Assembly: GCF_008079445.1 (NCBI RefSeq)
Contig: NZ_VRYH01000013.1
Coordinates: 1-40,071, forward strand
Direction: 5' to 3'
DNA length: 40,071 bases
From: Aidingimonas lacisalsi
GTDB lineage: Bacteria; Pseudomonadota; Gammaproteobacteria; Pseudomonadales; Halomonadaceae
Shown: piece after piece, positions 1 to 6,976 of the stretch
How positions within the stretch are numbered: the stretch's first letter is position 1
How the letters are laid out: every line of letters begins with the position of its first letter
The notes under the pieces: model-generated
Seen by the model: the letters and a program-made list of their open reading frames with translations, nothing else
What the model was told of the DNA's origin: nothing
Database searches by the model: none
Position numbers and translations under genes: made by a program

Positions 1-69
1 ATGCTGCGCTCGGGTAATTCCTGCAATAACTGACTTGGCAACAGCATCCCGTGGGATTTGCCTTGGCAT
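1..69 (-). CDS. 5' part of an unidentified cassette gene (runs off the window)
   Basis: The first 23 codons of a gene run leftward out of the window, starting MPRQIPRDAVAKSVIAGI. A good ribosome binding site (AAAGGAGA) lies just upstream of the ATG at 69, and the start is 16 bases after the R' heptamer GTTAGAG of the attC site at 85-168. This is the usual cassette layout. The family cannot be recognised from 23 residues. It is the fifth cassette counted from attI. Confidence 0.6.
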   Translation of the reverse strand, partial: MPRQIPRDAVAKSVIAGITRAQH

Positions 70-84
70 AGAGTCTCCTTTGCT

Positions 85-168
85 CTCTAACGCCGCCAAC
101 ACGCGCAGCTTTTTAGTGGAGGCGAAGCCGCAACGGAAAAGCTGTCGCCGTGCTTGGCCTGGTTATGC
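85..168 (-). other. attC recombination site A
   Basis: Read on the minus strand, R'' is GCATAAC (162-168) and R' is GTTAGAG (85-91). Between them are long imperfect inverted arms (CAGCTTTT against AAAAGCTG) around a core containing GAGGCGAAGCCGC. R'' is the exact complement of R' (GTTATGC, 828-834) at the other end of the same HNH cassette. The stop codon of the HNH gene lies inside R''. The core closely resembles the isolated sites at 7743-7825 and 28454-28534. Confidence 0.9.
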
Positions 169-819
169 ATTTTTGCCTGAGTACAGAGGACTTGCACCCC
201 TATTACTTGCCAGCCACCGCTCGAATCCTTCTGTGGTTCGGCCACCTATATTCAGAGTAAACTCAACCCCGAAGATTGAAACCACAGAGTAGTACTCCGA
301 ACTGTCTGTGATAAGCATGTCGAACTCATGTAGAATTTCGTAGCGCTCCGCACCGTCATAAAAAACAGCTTTTACCGGATGAAGTGTTCGAGAGGTAAAT
401 GACCAGTCTTCTCCTGCGTTAAAACGCACATGATTTCTCAATTCGTCAAGTCCACTCTGCTCTACAATGGCCTTGTTCCAGGAACTAACGTTCTGTGTCT
501 TATGAACTAGAACCTCTAGGCCGATTTTACCTAGAAACCGCCCCATCAAACGTCTACCTGGGAGATTCAGCCCATCTGACGTATTCCATACCGGAACACG
601 TCCACGTTTGGACGGCACTTCCATTCCAGCTCTTAGATGCCGAAAAATCGGAGACTCCAACAAAGGTCGCTCAACTTTTCTTGCGAAGTACTGGTTGCAG
701 GTGTGGCAAACAGCCCCAAGCGGAAGAACATGGTCCGCATTGCCCATCGACTCCGGGATGATATGTTCACGGGAGCGCTCATTCTTCGTATCTGATTTGC
801 AGAAAATGCAATAGGTCAT
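163..819 (-). CDS. HNH endonuclease family protein, integron cassette
   Basis: A 218-residue protein with an N-terminal HNH/zinc module: C4xxC7, the REHIIPE segment with H19, and C38xxC41-N42. This arrangement is seen in the HNH/McrA-like nuclease superfamily, which cuts or nicks DNA using one divalent metal. The remaining 170 residues are not recognised. The stop codon is inside R'' of attC A and the start is a few bases after R' of attC B, so the gene fills its cassette. Methionine at 819 is preferred because it begins right before the first Cys pair. An ATG at 831 overlaps R' and could also be used. There is no obvious ribosome binding site, so expression probably depends on read-through from the array promoter. 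Substrate and biological role are unknown; a restriction, homing or defence role is only a guess. Confidence 0.75.
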   Translation of the reverse strand: MTYCIFCKSDTKNERSREHIIPESMGNADHVLPLGAVCHTCNQYFARKVERPLLESPIFRHLRAGMEVPSKRGRVPVWNTSDGLNLPGRRLMGRFLGKIGLEVLVHKTQNVSSWNKAIVEQSGLDELRNHVRFNAGEDWSFTSRTLHPVKAVFYDGAERYEILHEFDMLITDSSEYYSVVSIFGVEFTLNIGGRTTEGFERWLASNRGASPLYSGKNA

Positions 820-827
820 ATCAATAT

Positions 828-887
828 GCATAACGGACCCGCTCAGCGGCCACGCTCCGCGTGGTCCGCTGCAGCGCCTAGTTGGAT
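828..887 (-). other. attC recombination site B
   Basis: A compact 60-bp site of classical form. Minus-strand R'' is ATCCAAC (881-887) and R' is GTTATGC (828-834). The middle folds into a strong stem, CAGCGG plus CACGC pairing with GCGTGG plus CCGCTG around a TCC loop, with one extra base as in known attC hairpins. R'' matches R' GTTGGAT at 1618-1624 of the same cassette perfectly. The stop codon TAG of the second HNH gene abuts R''. Confidence 0.92.
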
Positions 888-1600
888 GGGTGCTTGATTA
901 CCGACACGTACATTACGAACTGCCCCCAGATCGTGATTTTGCTGAACGACGACACTCCATCATCCGGCGTAACAGCTCGATGGACTTCCACGCCCGGACC
1001 GCGATGGAGTGTCGATCCGTATTCCGCCAAGACAGCCTCTATTCTTTCCGCTTCTTCTTCCGCCACGACCAAGTGCTCAATCTCGACATCTTCACCGAGC
1101 AGTTGCCCGTCCTGTATATAAGCTAATCCGCGAACGACTTTTTCCGCGATACGCTCAAGATACTTAGCGGGAACCAACAGGGCATGCTGTTCCCTACGAG
1201 GTCTGCCCCACCGCTCTCCGAGGCCGGGATACACGCCTTCCGAAGGAATCTGATCGCCCTCCAGAATCTGAGACAGGAGCCTCTCCTTCCTTTTCGCGCG
1301 AATTCTTTTGTCCTTTTCATCTTTGCCCTGAGAGGGATCTAGAGATCGTAACGTTTTCTCCCAGATTCCCGATGCCTGCGCTTTGGTTGGATCAATGCAA
1401 GCCGACAGGAGTGTCCCGAGTTCTTCCTCTAGGCGCCCGTACTCTCCGTTACATTTCTTGCATGACGGAATCTTCCATTTCTCGAGATTATCCGGCGTCG
1501 TATCAGGATACCAACTCTGAGGAAAGACATGGTCCCAGTTTCGCTCAGCTACCTTCCGAACGCAGTGAACACAGAGTCCTGGACCTGGCTTACGTGGCAT
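878..1600 (-). CDS. HNH endonuclease family protein, integron cassette
   Basis: A 240-residue protein with C10xxC13, the DHVFP segment (D23-H24) and C47xxC50-N51, the pattern of an HNH nuclease with a structural zinc. The rest contains charged helices (about residues 85-120) and is not recognised. The start at 1600 has GGAG eight bases upstream. A longer frame begins at 1633 but runs through R' of attC C, so it is not preferred. It is unrelated in sequence to the neighbouring HNH cassette apart from the metal-binding core, so the two are not a recent duplication. Nuclease activity is inferred from the motif; the target is unknown. Confidence 0.75.
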   Translation of the reverse strand: MPRKPGPGLCVHCVRKVAERNWDHVFPQSWYPDTTPDNLEKWKIPSCKKCNGEYGRLEEELGTLLSACIDPTKAQASGIWEKTLRSLDPSQGKDEKDKRIRAKRKERLLSQILEGDQIPSEGVYPGLGERWGRPRREQHALLVPAKYLERIAEKVVRGLAYIQDGQLLGEDVEIEHLVVAEEEAERIEAVLAEYGSTLHRGPGVEVHRAVTPDDGVSSFSKITIWGQFVMYVSVIKHPSN

Positions 1601-1617
1601 CTGTGTACTCCAATACC

Positions 1618-1695
1618 ATCCAACGCCCGCCATAAACGGCGCGAGGAACGAGCGTCCGGCGACCGAAAGGAGCGAATTTAATGGCTTGGTTAGCC
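1618..1695 (-). other. attC recombination site C
   Basis: Minus-strand R'' is GGCTAAC (1689-1695) and R' is GTTGGAT (1618-1624), 78 bp in all. The outer arms pair through GCCAT/ATGGC next to AAC/GTT. R'' is the exact complement of GTTAGCC at 2064-2070, the R' of the membrane-protein cassette. Confidence 0.9.
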
Positions 1696-1735
1696 GTATC
1701 TTCCCAAAATTTTGTCATACTCTTAGGCGCTGATC

Positions 1736-2011
1736 TCAGGAACCATAGTAGAAAATATAGAGAACAGGTCCAACGATGAAAAGGAGAACGTAAACTAACC
1801 AATAAAAGCTCTTCTCCTTTTTTAGCTCCTGCCAAACTAGTGCCCCAGTCCAACCCAGCCGCATAATTATGAGAAAGAGCCAAAAGTTCAGTATGAAAAA
1901 GAAGGGAATAAGCAGCAGCATCCATAGCTCGAAAGACGCGTCACCAACAGCCAACTTGTACGCCAAAGGCGAATAGGCTATTAAACCCGGCAAATACCAT
2001 ATTAACCGCAA
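1736..2011 (-). CDS. small membrane protein, integron cassette
   Basis: A 91-residue hydrophobic protein with about three membrane segments (roughly residues 5-22, 29-51 and 68-87) and a short basic loop ending EELKKEK-like before the last one. The family is not recognised; small multispanning proteins of unknown function are common cargo of chromosomal integrons. The start is TTG at 2011, chosen because AGGAG lies seven bases upstream and no ATG exists in frame near it. About 40 bases separate the stop from R''. A perfect 7-bp inverted repeat sits just upstream of the ribosome binding site and could influence translation. Confidence 0.65.
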   Translation of the reverse strand: MRLIWYLPGLIAYSPLAYKLAVGDASFELWMLLLIPFFFILNFWLFLIIMRLGWTGALVWQELKKEKSFYWLVYVLLFIVGPVLYIFYYGS

Positions 2012-2027
2012 CCTTATACTCCTTTTG

Positions 2028-2048
2028 GTTCAGGCGCCGTACCTGAAC
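2028..2048 (-). promoter_or_regulatory. stem-loop in the leader of the membrane-protein cassette
   Basis: GTTCAGG (2028-2034) and CCTGAAC (2042-2048) form a perfect 7-bp stem with a 7-base loop. In the minus-strand mRNA the stem ends about four bases before the AGGAG of the gene at 1736-2011. It could modulate ribosome access or block structures formed by the adjacent attC RNA. The structure is plain; any function is inference. Confidence 0.4.
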
Positions 2049-2063
2049 ATATTTCGTAAGGGC

Positions 2064-2134
2064 GGCTAACGCTTGGCTTTGCGGCGCACCGGAGCGCCAG
2101 CGGAGGTGCGTCCGACAACAGCCACTTGTTATGA
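2064..2134 (-). other. attC recombination site D
   Basis: Minus-strand R'' is TCATAAC (2128-2134) and R' is GTTAGCC (2064-2070). The inner arms GCGCACC/GGTGCGT form a good stem. R'' carries the stop codon of the HEPN-like gene and is the exact complement of GTTATGA at the attI junction (2777-2783). Confidence 0.92.
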
Positions 2135-2764
2135 CCGACCATGCATAAGCGCATAGTACTGCTGGTCGAACGATGTGATTTTTTCCGATACCCACCTGAC
2201 AACAGACTTTTCTGAGAGAAGATCAGTAATCCAGCTGGAGCAGTCATCTTCGATCCATGTGGCTTTGCTTTTAACACCTAGCTGCTGCATAAGACCGGCT
2301 ATTTTTCTCGATGGCGCTTCGTCTTTGCCAAGTAGATCGCCCTTGAAATGTATAAGTTCGTTTCTCAATGATGAGATGGTTTCAAATGACTGAAACGGGT
2401 CTACCCCTGAATCCCAACGACAGCCGCCGGTGAGCGCGGCTATTTGATTCCATTTTTGAGGAACCGAATGGCGTCGTTCGCCTTCCTTAACCTCGTCCCA
2501 GCGCTTCCGCTCATCCGAGCCCTCATCAAAACAAATCCGCGCTATCGCAACCTCTTCATTTAGCTTGGCCTCCAAGAAACACGCGGCATTCACGATGCAA
2601 GATGTGGCGTAAATCATAACTTCTTGCCCATCGTCAGTCTCTTCGGCTAAATCAGAGAACTTTCGACAACCCGCCAAAAATTCAACCGAAAATGGATGCA
2701 TTGCTGCCCTAATTGGACGGCCTGCACAGGTATCTTCGCTACTATCGTCTATTTGTTCAGGCAT
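2129..2764 (-). CDS. HEPN-like protein, first integron cassette
   Basis: A 211-residue helical protein. Residues 134-139 read RNELIH within SSLRNELIHFKG, which fits the R-x4-6-H signature of HEPN domains, a fold found in many RNases of toxin and defence systems. No further domain is recognised, so the call rests on this motif and the helical context. It is the cassette next to attI, the position expected to be the most recently gained and best expressed. The start at 2764 follows R' closely; the only upstream purine run is GAAAG. The stop is inside R''. If it is a toxin, no separate antitoxin is encoded in this cassette. Confidence 0.5.
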   Translation of the reverse strand: MPEQIDDSSEDTCAGRPIRAAMHPFSVEFLAGCRKFSDLAEETDDGQEVMIYATSCIVNAACFLEAKLNEEVAIARICFDEGSDERKRWDEVKEGERRHSVPQKWNQIAALTGGCRWDSGVDPFQSFETISSLRNELIHFKGDLLGKDEAPSRKIAGLMQQLGVKSKATWIEDDCSSWITDLLSEKSVVRWVSEKITSFDQQYYALMHGRS

Positions 2765-2813
2765 AGGGTACTTTCGTCATAACAGGTATTAGATAGACCG
2801 CTCATTTATCCAC

Positions 2814-2835
2814 TTGAACGCGCGGGCGCGTTCAA
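2814..2835. promoter_or_regulatory. perfect inverted repeat inside attI
   Basis: Nine-base arms TTGAACGCG (2814-2822) and CGCGTTCAA (2827-2835) flank a CGGG loop, about 31 bases from the crossover. It could be an integrase-binding structure in attI or an RNA hairpin in the leader of the cassette transcript. No T-run follows it in the leftward direction, so a simple terminator is unlikely. Confidence 0.45.
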
Positions 2836-2843
2836 CAATGTTA

Positions 2844-2874
2844 TCTAGCTTGCCTGTCTCACTGTAACCCATTG
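2844..2874 (-). promoter_or_regulatory. possible cassette promoter Pc
   Basis: Reading leftward, TTACAG is followed 16 bases later by GATAAC, a weak match to sigma-70 -35 and -10 elements placed to transcribe the cassettes. Other weak combinations exist in the same 200 bases, so this is only the best candidate seen by eye. Confidence 0.25.
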
Positions 2875-2925
2875 ATATTCCTTAAGGCTAAGAATAGCTA
2901 GGCAACCTATGCAGAATTCGCATGC

Positions 2926-2953
2926 TTGCGCGTTTTGCTGGAACCGATAATAC
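2926..2953 (+). promoter_or_regulatory. integrase promoter
   Basis: TTGCGC (2926-2931) and TAATAC (2948-2953) with a 16-base spacer form a reasonable sigma-70 promoter upstream of intI. Its -10 element touches the LexA box, so repressor binding would block it. Confidence 0.5.
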
Positions 2954-2968
2954 TGTATATAAACACAG
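2953..2968 (+). promoter_or_regulatory. LexA (SOS) box of intI
   Basis: The sequence reads CTGT-N8-ACAG with an AT-rich centre (ATATAAAC), matching the gammaproteobacterial LexA consensus. It overlaps the -10 element and lies 26 bases before the integrase ATG. SOS control of integron integrases is established for class 1 and Vibrio integrons, and the same control is expected here. Confidence 0.85.
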
Positions 2969-2993
2969 CATCAAGGAACGCACGGAGCAGCGC

Positions 2994-3959
2994 ATGGACG
3001 CGCACAGCAGACCACCGAAACTAATGGATCGGGTGAAGGCTACCATGCGGGTGAAGCGCTACAGCCCGCGCACCATGAAGACGTACTGTTATTGGATACG
3101 CTACTTCATTCGTTTCCATGGTGTGCGACATCCGGCCGACATGGGTGGTCCCGAGGTGAAGGCTTTTCTGGAGCATCTTGCGGTTCAGCGTCATGTGGCG
3201 GCGGCCACGCAGAACCAGGCTCTGAACGCTCTTGTGTTTCTTTATCGCCATGTACTCGATCAGCCTCTGGGGGATATTGGCGAATTCTCGCACGCCAAGC
3301 GACCGCGGCGGCTGCCGGTAGTGCTATCCCACGATGAGGTGATACGCGTGCTGGATCAACTGTCAGGCTCCATGCATGTGATGGCTTCCTTGATGTACGG
3401 CTCGGGCCTGCGGGTACTCGAAACTTGCCGCTTGCGTGTACGAGATATCGATTTCGAACGCCAGATCATTACGGTAAGAGCTGGCAAAGGAGACAAAGAC
3501 AGGACGACCCTACTCCCAGCGACCTGCATCCCTGCCTTGCAGCATCAAATCGCCATTGCGGAACAGCAACTTGACTATCGTCTGCATCATGGCCAAGTAC
3601 CGGTGACGCTACCCCATGCACTGGATCGCAAGTACCCGAATGCGGGCATCTCCTCGGCTTGGCAATGGCTGTTTCCGGCTAGCCGCCCCTCCTTCGATGA
3701 GACCGGAAAAGTCGTTCTTCACCATATTCATCCGTCAGCGGTACAGAAAGCCGTCAGGCAAGCAATGAGAGCGGCATCGTTACCGCGCCCCGGCTCTTGC
3801 CATACGTTGCGCCACAGCTTCGCCACTCAACTGTTGAGTCAGGGTACGGATATCAGGACGGTACAGGAGCTGTTGGGACACAAAAGTGTCGAAACGACGC
3901 AGATCTACACCCACGTGCTAGGCAAAGGCTTTGCCGGTGTGCGTAGCCCGTTGGGTTGA
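2994..3959 (+). CDS. intI: integron integrase (tyrosine recombinase)
   Basis: A 321-residue site-specific recombinase that excises and inserts cassettes at attC and attI. The N-terminal SAM-like domain has YxxWIRYFIRFH (about 31-42). The catalytic domain has R140 in YGSGLR, K165 in AGKGDKDR, H270-x-x-R273 in HTLRHSFAT, H296 in LLGH and the nucleophile Y305 in IYTHV. The insertion peculiar to integron integrases is present at about 209-228 (ALDRKYPNAG followed by WQWLFP). All catalytic residues are intact. The start at 2994 is chosen because the LexA box and promoter lie upstream of it and GGAG precedes it; an upstream in-frame ATG at 2922 would lie before the promoter. It is divergent from the cassettes, the standard integron layout. 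Confidence 0.97.
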   Translation: MDAHSRPPKLMDRVKATMRVKRYSPRTMKTYCYWIRYFIRFHGVRHPADMGGPEVKAFLEHLAVQRHVAAATQNQALNALVFLYRHVLDQPLGDIGEFSHAKRPRRLPVVLSHDEVIRVLDQLSGSMHVMASLMYGSGLRVLETCRLRVRDIDFERQIITVRAGKGDKDRTTLLPATCIPALQHQIAIAEQQLDYRLHHGQVPVTLPHALDRKYPNAGISSAWQWLFPASRPSFDETGKVVLHHIHPSAVQKAVRQAMRAASLPRPGSCHTLRHSFATQLLSQGTDIRTVQELLGHKSVETTQIYTHVLGKGFAGVRSPLG

Positions 3960-4083
3960 GGCTTGAGAAGGACTACTTGGCACGCTACCGCCCCTACCTG
4001 GGCATGTTGCGATGAACGGCTGCCATCCATGCGGTAGTCCCTGCTACGTATTGGTTATACTAACCATCTTCAGTGGTCTTTAG

Positions 4084-4245
4084 CGTACCGTAACCAGCCG
4101 TTACGCCGAGAGCAATGCCCACGAAAGCATGAGAGGGCTTGGTACCTACCAGCTCGCTCGCCTCTACCCGAGCATCGGGCAGGCACTCGACGATAAGGGC
4201 GCTTTCTTGCAGTTTGACTACCCCACGAGGGGATCAATTGTGTAG
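4084..4245 (+). pseudogene. possible gene remnant downstream of intI
   Basis: From a stop at 4081 the frame stays open for 53 codons and reads as plausible protein (GLGTYQLARLYPSIGQALDD then FLQFDYPTR) before TAG at 4243. There is no in-frame start with a ribosome binding site. It may be the 3' end of a lost gene. The rest of 3960-4233 shows nothing recognisable. The family is unknown. Confidence 0.25.
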
Positions 4246-4881
4246 ATAGGGATAGAAATTGGCAGCGGGCTCATGGACCAATGACGCGGCACTCTGCCCA
4301 CCATTGTGCTGCAGGTATCTGTCGACCAGGGCATAACCGAGGCTGTAACCGGTCCACGGAGGAAGGTCTCCCTGGCCAAAGAACCATTCCTCATGCCGGT
4401 AAGATGGTGCGCACCACTCTTGCTCTGCCTTCATGGCGCAAGCAACGGTTTCTTTATCACTCAACGCAGATTCCCAAGGCTCGGGGGCTGAACCATAGAG
4501 CTGGCGACAAAAATGACCCGCCAGGCCTTCGGAGACCAGAGCCTCTCCCAGGGTTCTGCCGTATCCTGGCCCTCGCCAACGCATCACATGGTGAAGCTCG
4601 TGTGCCACCATGCGTTCGAATGGTTCCCCCATGTTGTCGGCGAAGTTGGCATTACCTGGGTCGAGTGTTAATTGCATCATGGTTCCCGTCGGCGCATAAC
4701 CGACGAACCCTCGACACTCGATGACGCATCCGGGCCAGACCTGCACCACCACATCCAGGCTGATCGCCGTCGACACTTGCTCGGCGCGATAACGCGCCTG
4801 CTCTATGCCCTCGCTGATACGTTCGATCCAACCATCGAGTTGCCCGCAGGCATTCGCGTAATGCACTATCCATTGTGCCAT
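4234..4881 (-). CDS. DUF2268-type predicted zinc metalloprotease
   Basis: A 215-residue cytoplasmic protein with a gluzincin-type HExxH motif (H94-E95-x-x-H98 in VAHELHHVMRW) and a likely third ligand E118 in SEGLAGHF. This arrangement and the length fit the DUF2268 family of predicted Zn-dependent proteases. The start at 4881 has a strong GGAGG with AAC spacing. Substrate is unknown. It stands alone between intI and the TetR gene with no attC beside it. Its stop overlaps the 3' end of the short remnant at 4084-4245 on the other strand. Confidence 0.75.
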   Translation of the reverse strand: MAQWIVHYANACGQLDGWIERISEGIEQARYRAEQVSTAISLDVVVQVWPGCVIECRGFVGYAPTGTMMQLTLDPGNANFADNMGEPFERMVAHELHHVMRWRGPGYGRTLGEALVSEGLAGHFCRQLYGSAPEPWESALSDKETVACAMKAEQEWCAPSYRHEEWFFGQGDLPPWTGYSLGYALVDRYLQHNGGQSAASLVHEPAANFYPYLHN

Positions 4882-4950
4882 GTTACCTCCGGCTTGATTG
4901 ATGTAATGCCCTACAGTTCTGGCTCAGCCTAGGCATTGCCTGAAAAGTGT

Positions 4951-5613
4951 CTAGGCAAGGCCATGCTCATACCCTGAATCCCCCAGCATGCCTTCCAGCT
5001 CGCTCTCGTCGACCCCGAGCATCTGCAGGATGTTGCGCTGGGCGGCGTCGAGAATGCGTTGGCGCTCCTGCTCATCGGGCAGGCTCTTGGCGATGGCCAC
5101 GGCACCCACCAACGAGGCGAGAATGGCGCGGGATTTTTCGGCGATGACTTCGCGGTCGGGGTCGAAGGGCAGTTTCTTCAGGCGGCTCAAGGCGATGAGG
5201 CGGGTTTCCAGCATCTTCTTCATGCGCAGGTAGGAGGCTTCGAACAGGGTGCGTACCTCGGCGTTGTCGTTGCCGATCTCGTTGAACAGCACCGTCTCCG
5301 GGCCCGGGCGGCGCTTGCGCTCCAATTCCTGAAGGTTCCAGTAATTGGCGACCAGATCCGTCAGGTGCTTCACTGACAAGGGCCCCTTGACCAGTCGTGC
5401 GGCATGGCTACGCTCCAGCGTCTTGCGCACCGATTCGCGATAGAGCGCTTCCTTCGAGGCGAAGTGGGCATAGAAGGCCCCGTGGGTCATCTTGGCCAAT
5501 TTCATGATCTGGCCGATCGAGACCTTCTCGAAGCCCTGGCGACTGAACAACTCGATGGCGGATTTGAGAATACGCTCTCTGGATTCCGCCTTGTGATTCG
5601 TCGAGTAGGGCAT
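4951..5613 (-). CDS. TetR/AcrR family repressor
   Basis: A 220-residue regulator. Residues 10-56 form the TetR helix-turn-helix (RERILKSAIELFSRQGFEKV, then THGAFYAHFASKEAL). The C-terminal ligand domain has no assigned effector. It is divergent from fabF (start 5703) with 89 bases between starts, so it probably controls itself and fabF. GAGG lies five bases before the ATG. A fatty-acid or electrophile signal is plausible from the neighbour but not shown. Confidence 0.85.
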   Translation of the reverse strand: MPYSTNHKAESRERILKSAIELFSRQGFEKVSIGQIMKLAKMTHGAFYAHFASKEALYRESVRKTLERSHAARLVKGPLSVKHLTDLVANYWNLQELERKRRPGPETVLFNEIGNDNAEVRTLFEASYLRMKKMLETRLIALSRLKKLPFDPDREVIAEKSRAILASLVGAVAIAKSLPDEQERQRILDAAQRNILQMLGVDESELEGMLGDSGYEHGLA

Positions 5614-5656
5614 GGCGACCTCACACTCCTACACTGAATATTACCTTGATCATATA

Positions 5657-5686
5657 TAGCTCGGTGCTAGCTTGGCTACATCCAAG
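5657..5686. promoter_or_regulatory. candidate operators between TetR and fabF genes
   Basis: Two short inverted repeats lie in the shared intergenic region: TAGC-N5-GCTA (5657-5669) and CTTGG-N6-CCAAG (5671-5686). Either could be the TetR operator. Both arms are short, so this is tentative. Confidence 0.3.
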
Positions 5687-5702
5687 GGTTTCAGGAGGCA
5701 CC

Positions 5703-6968
5703 ATGCAATCACCGCTCGTCATTACCGGCATGGGAATGATCAGTCCCCTCGGTTGCGGCGTCAAGGCTAGCTGGGAACGCTTGCTGGCCGGTCGCTCCGG
5801 CATCTCGCCGATCACTCGCTTCGACACCGGTGACCTGCCGATCAAGGTCGCGGGGTCGGTGCCCGACATCGAGAGCGACCCCGAAGCCGGTCTCGACCCG
5901 GACCGCGTGGTCGACGCCAAGGAGCGCCGCAAGCTGGAGCTGTTCAGCCTCTACGCCATGGCCGCCGCCGAAGAGGCGCTGAGCCAGGCCGATTGGTTTC
6001 CCACCAGCGATGCGGAGCGTGAGGCCACCGCCACCATCGTGGGTTCCGGCATCGGTGGTTTCCCCACCATCACTCAGGCCCAGACCACCCTGGCCTCGCG
6101 TGGCCACCGCCGGCTCTCCCCGTTCACCGTACCGGCCTTTCTGGCCAACCTGGCGGCGGGCAACGTGTCGATTCGCTATGGCTTTCGGGGGCCGTTGGGC
6201 TGCCCGGTAACGGCCTGTGCGGCCGGTGTGCAGGCCATCGGCGACGGCATGCGCCTGATCCGTAGCGGCGAAGCCGACGTGGCCTTGGTAGGCGGCGCCG
6301 AGGCCTGTATCGACCCGCTCTCGCTGGCGAGTTTTCATGCCATGAAGGCGCTCTCCCCCGAGCAGGACGATCCTGCCAAGGCGTCGCGCCCCTTCGACCA
6401 GGCACGCAATGGCTTCGTCATGGGAGAAGGCGCGGGGTTGATGGTGATCGAGACCCTGGCCCACGCCGAGGCACGCGGGGCCACGCCCCTGGCCGTTCTC
6501 AGTGGCTACGGCACCAGCTCGGATGCACACCACATTACCGCCGGCCCGGAAGACGGCGCAGGCGCCGCGGCGGCCATTCGATCAGCACTGAAGATGGCGG
6601 GGCTATCCCCCGAGGCGATCGATCACATCAACGCGCACGCCACCTCGACTCCTGTCGGCGACCGGGCCGAGATCGCCTCCCTGCGCAACGCCTTCGGCGA
6701 CGCCCTGCCCGGTATTCCGATCTCCGCGACGAAATCGGCCACCGGCCACCTGCTCGGTGCCGCCGGCGGCGTGGAGAGCATTTTCTCCGCCCTGGCGGCC
6801 ATGCACGATCGCCTGCCCCCGACCCTGAACCTGGAACACGTCGACGAGGATCTAGGCGATCTGGAATTCGTCTCGGGCTCGGCACACGAGCACGCTACCC
6901 AGCACGTGCTGTGCAACGGTTTCGGCTTCGGTGGGGTGAATGCGGCGCTGATCGTCAGCAAGCTCTAG
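5703..6968 (+). CDS. fabF: beta-ketoacyl-ACP synthase II
   Basis: A 421-residue condensing enzyme that joins malonyl-ACP to acyl-ACP in fatty acid elongation. The thiolase-fold catalytic set is complete: C172 in TACAAGVQ, H312 in NAHATSTPVGD, K344 and H349 in TKSATGHLLG. GMGMISPLG opens the protein as in FabF. The ATG at 5703 has AGGAGG at 5693-5698; upstream in-frame ATGs lack one. It is not in a fab cluster (no acpP or fabG nearby) and faces a divergent TetR gene, so it is probably a second, conditionally expressed synthase rather than the housekeeping copy. Confidence 0.92.
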   Translation: MQSPLVITGMGMISPLGCGVKASWERLLAGRSGISPITRFDTGDLPIKVAGSVPDIESDPEAGLDPDRVVDAKERRKLELFSLYAMAAAEEALSQADWFPTSDAEREATATIVGSGIGGFPTITQAQTTLASRGHRRLSPFTVPAFLANLAAGNVSIRYGFRGPLGCPVTACAAGVQAIGDGMRLIRSGEADVALVGGAEACIDPLSLASFHAMKALSPEQDDPAKASRPFDQARNGFVMGEGAGLMVIETLAHAEARGATPLAVLSGYGTSSDAHHITAGPEDGAGAAAAIRSALKMAGLSPEAIDHINAHATSTPVGDRAEIASLRNAFGDALPGIPISATKSATGHLLGAAGGVESIFSALAAMHDRLPPTLNLEHVDEDLGDLEFVSGSAHEHATQHVLCNGFGFGGVNAALIVSKL

Positions 6969-6976
6969 CGGCGAGT

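Larger units (their letters stand above)
2777..2960 (-). other. attI integration region
   Basis: The stretch between the first cassette and intI is the expected attI. The recombination heptamer GTTATGA (2777-2783, minus strand) marks the junction, with the crossover between G and TT. Everything from there to the integrase promoter is non-coding. It contains the 22-bp inverted repeat described separately and a possible leftward cassette promoter. The exact extent of attI and the integrase binding repeats cannot be fixed by eye. Confidence 0.8.

Noticed and set aside
1590-1633. Longer N-terminus for the second HNH protein from the ATG at 1633
   Set aside because: The extra 11 codons run through the R' heptamer and arm of attC C, while the ATG at 1600 has a ribosome binding site.
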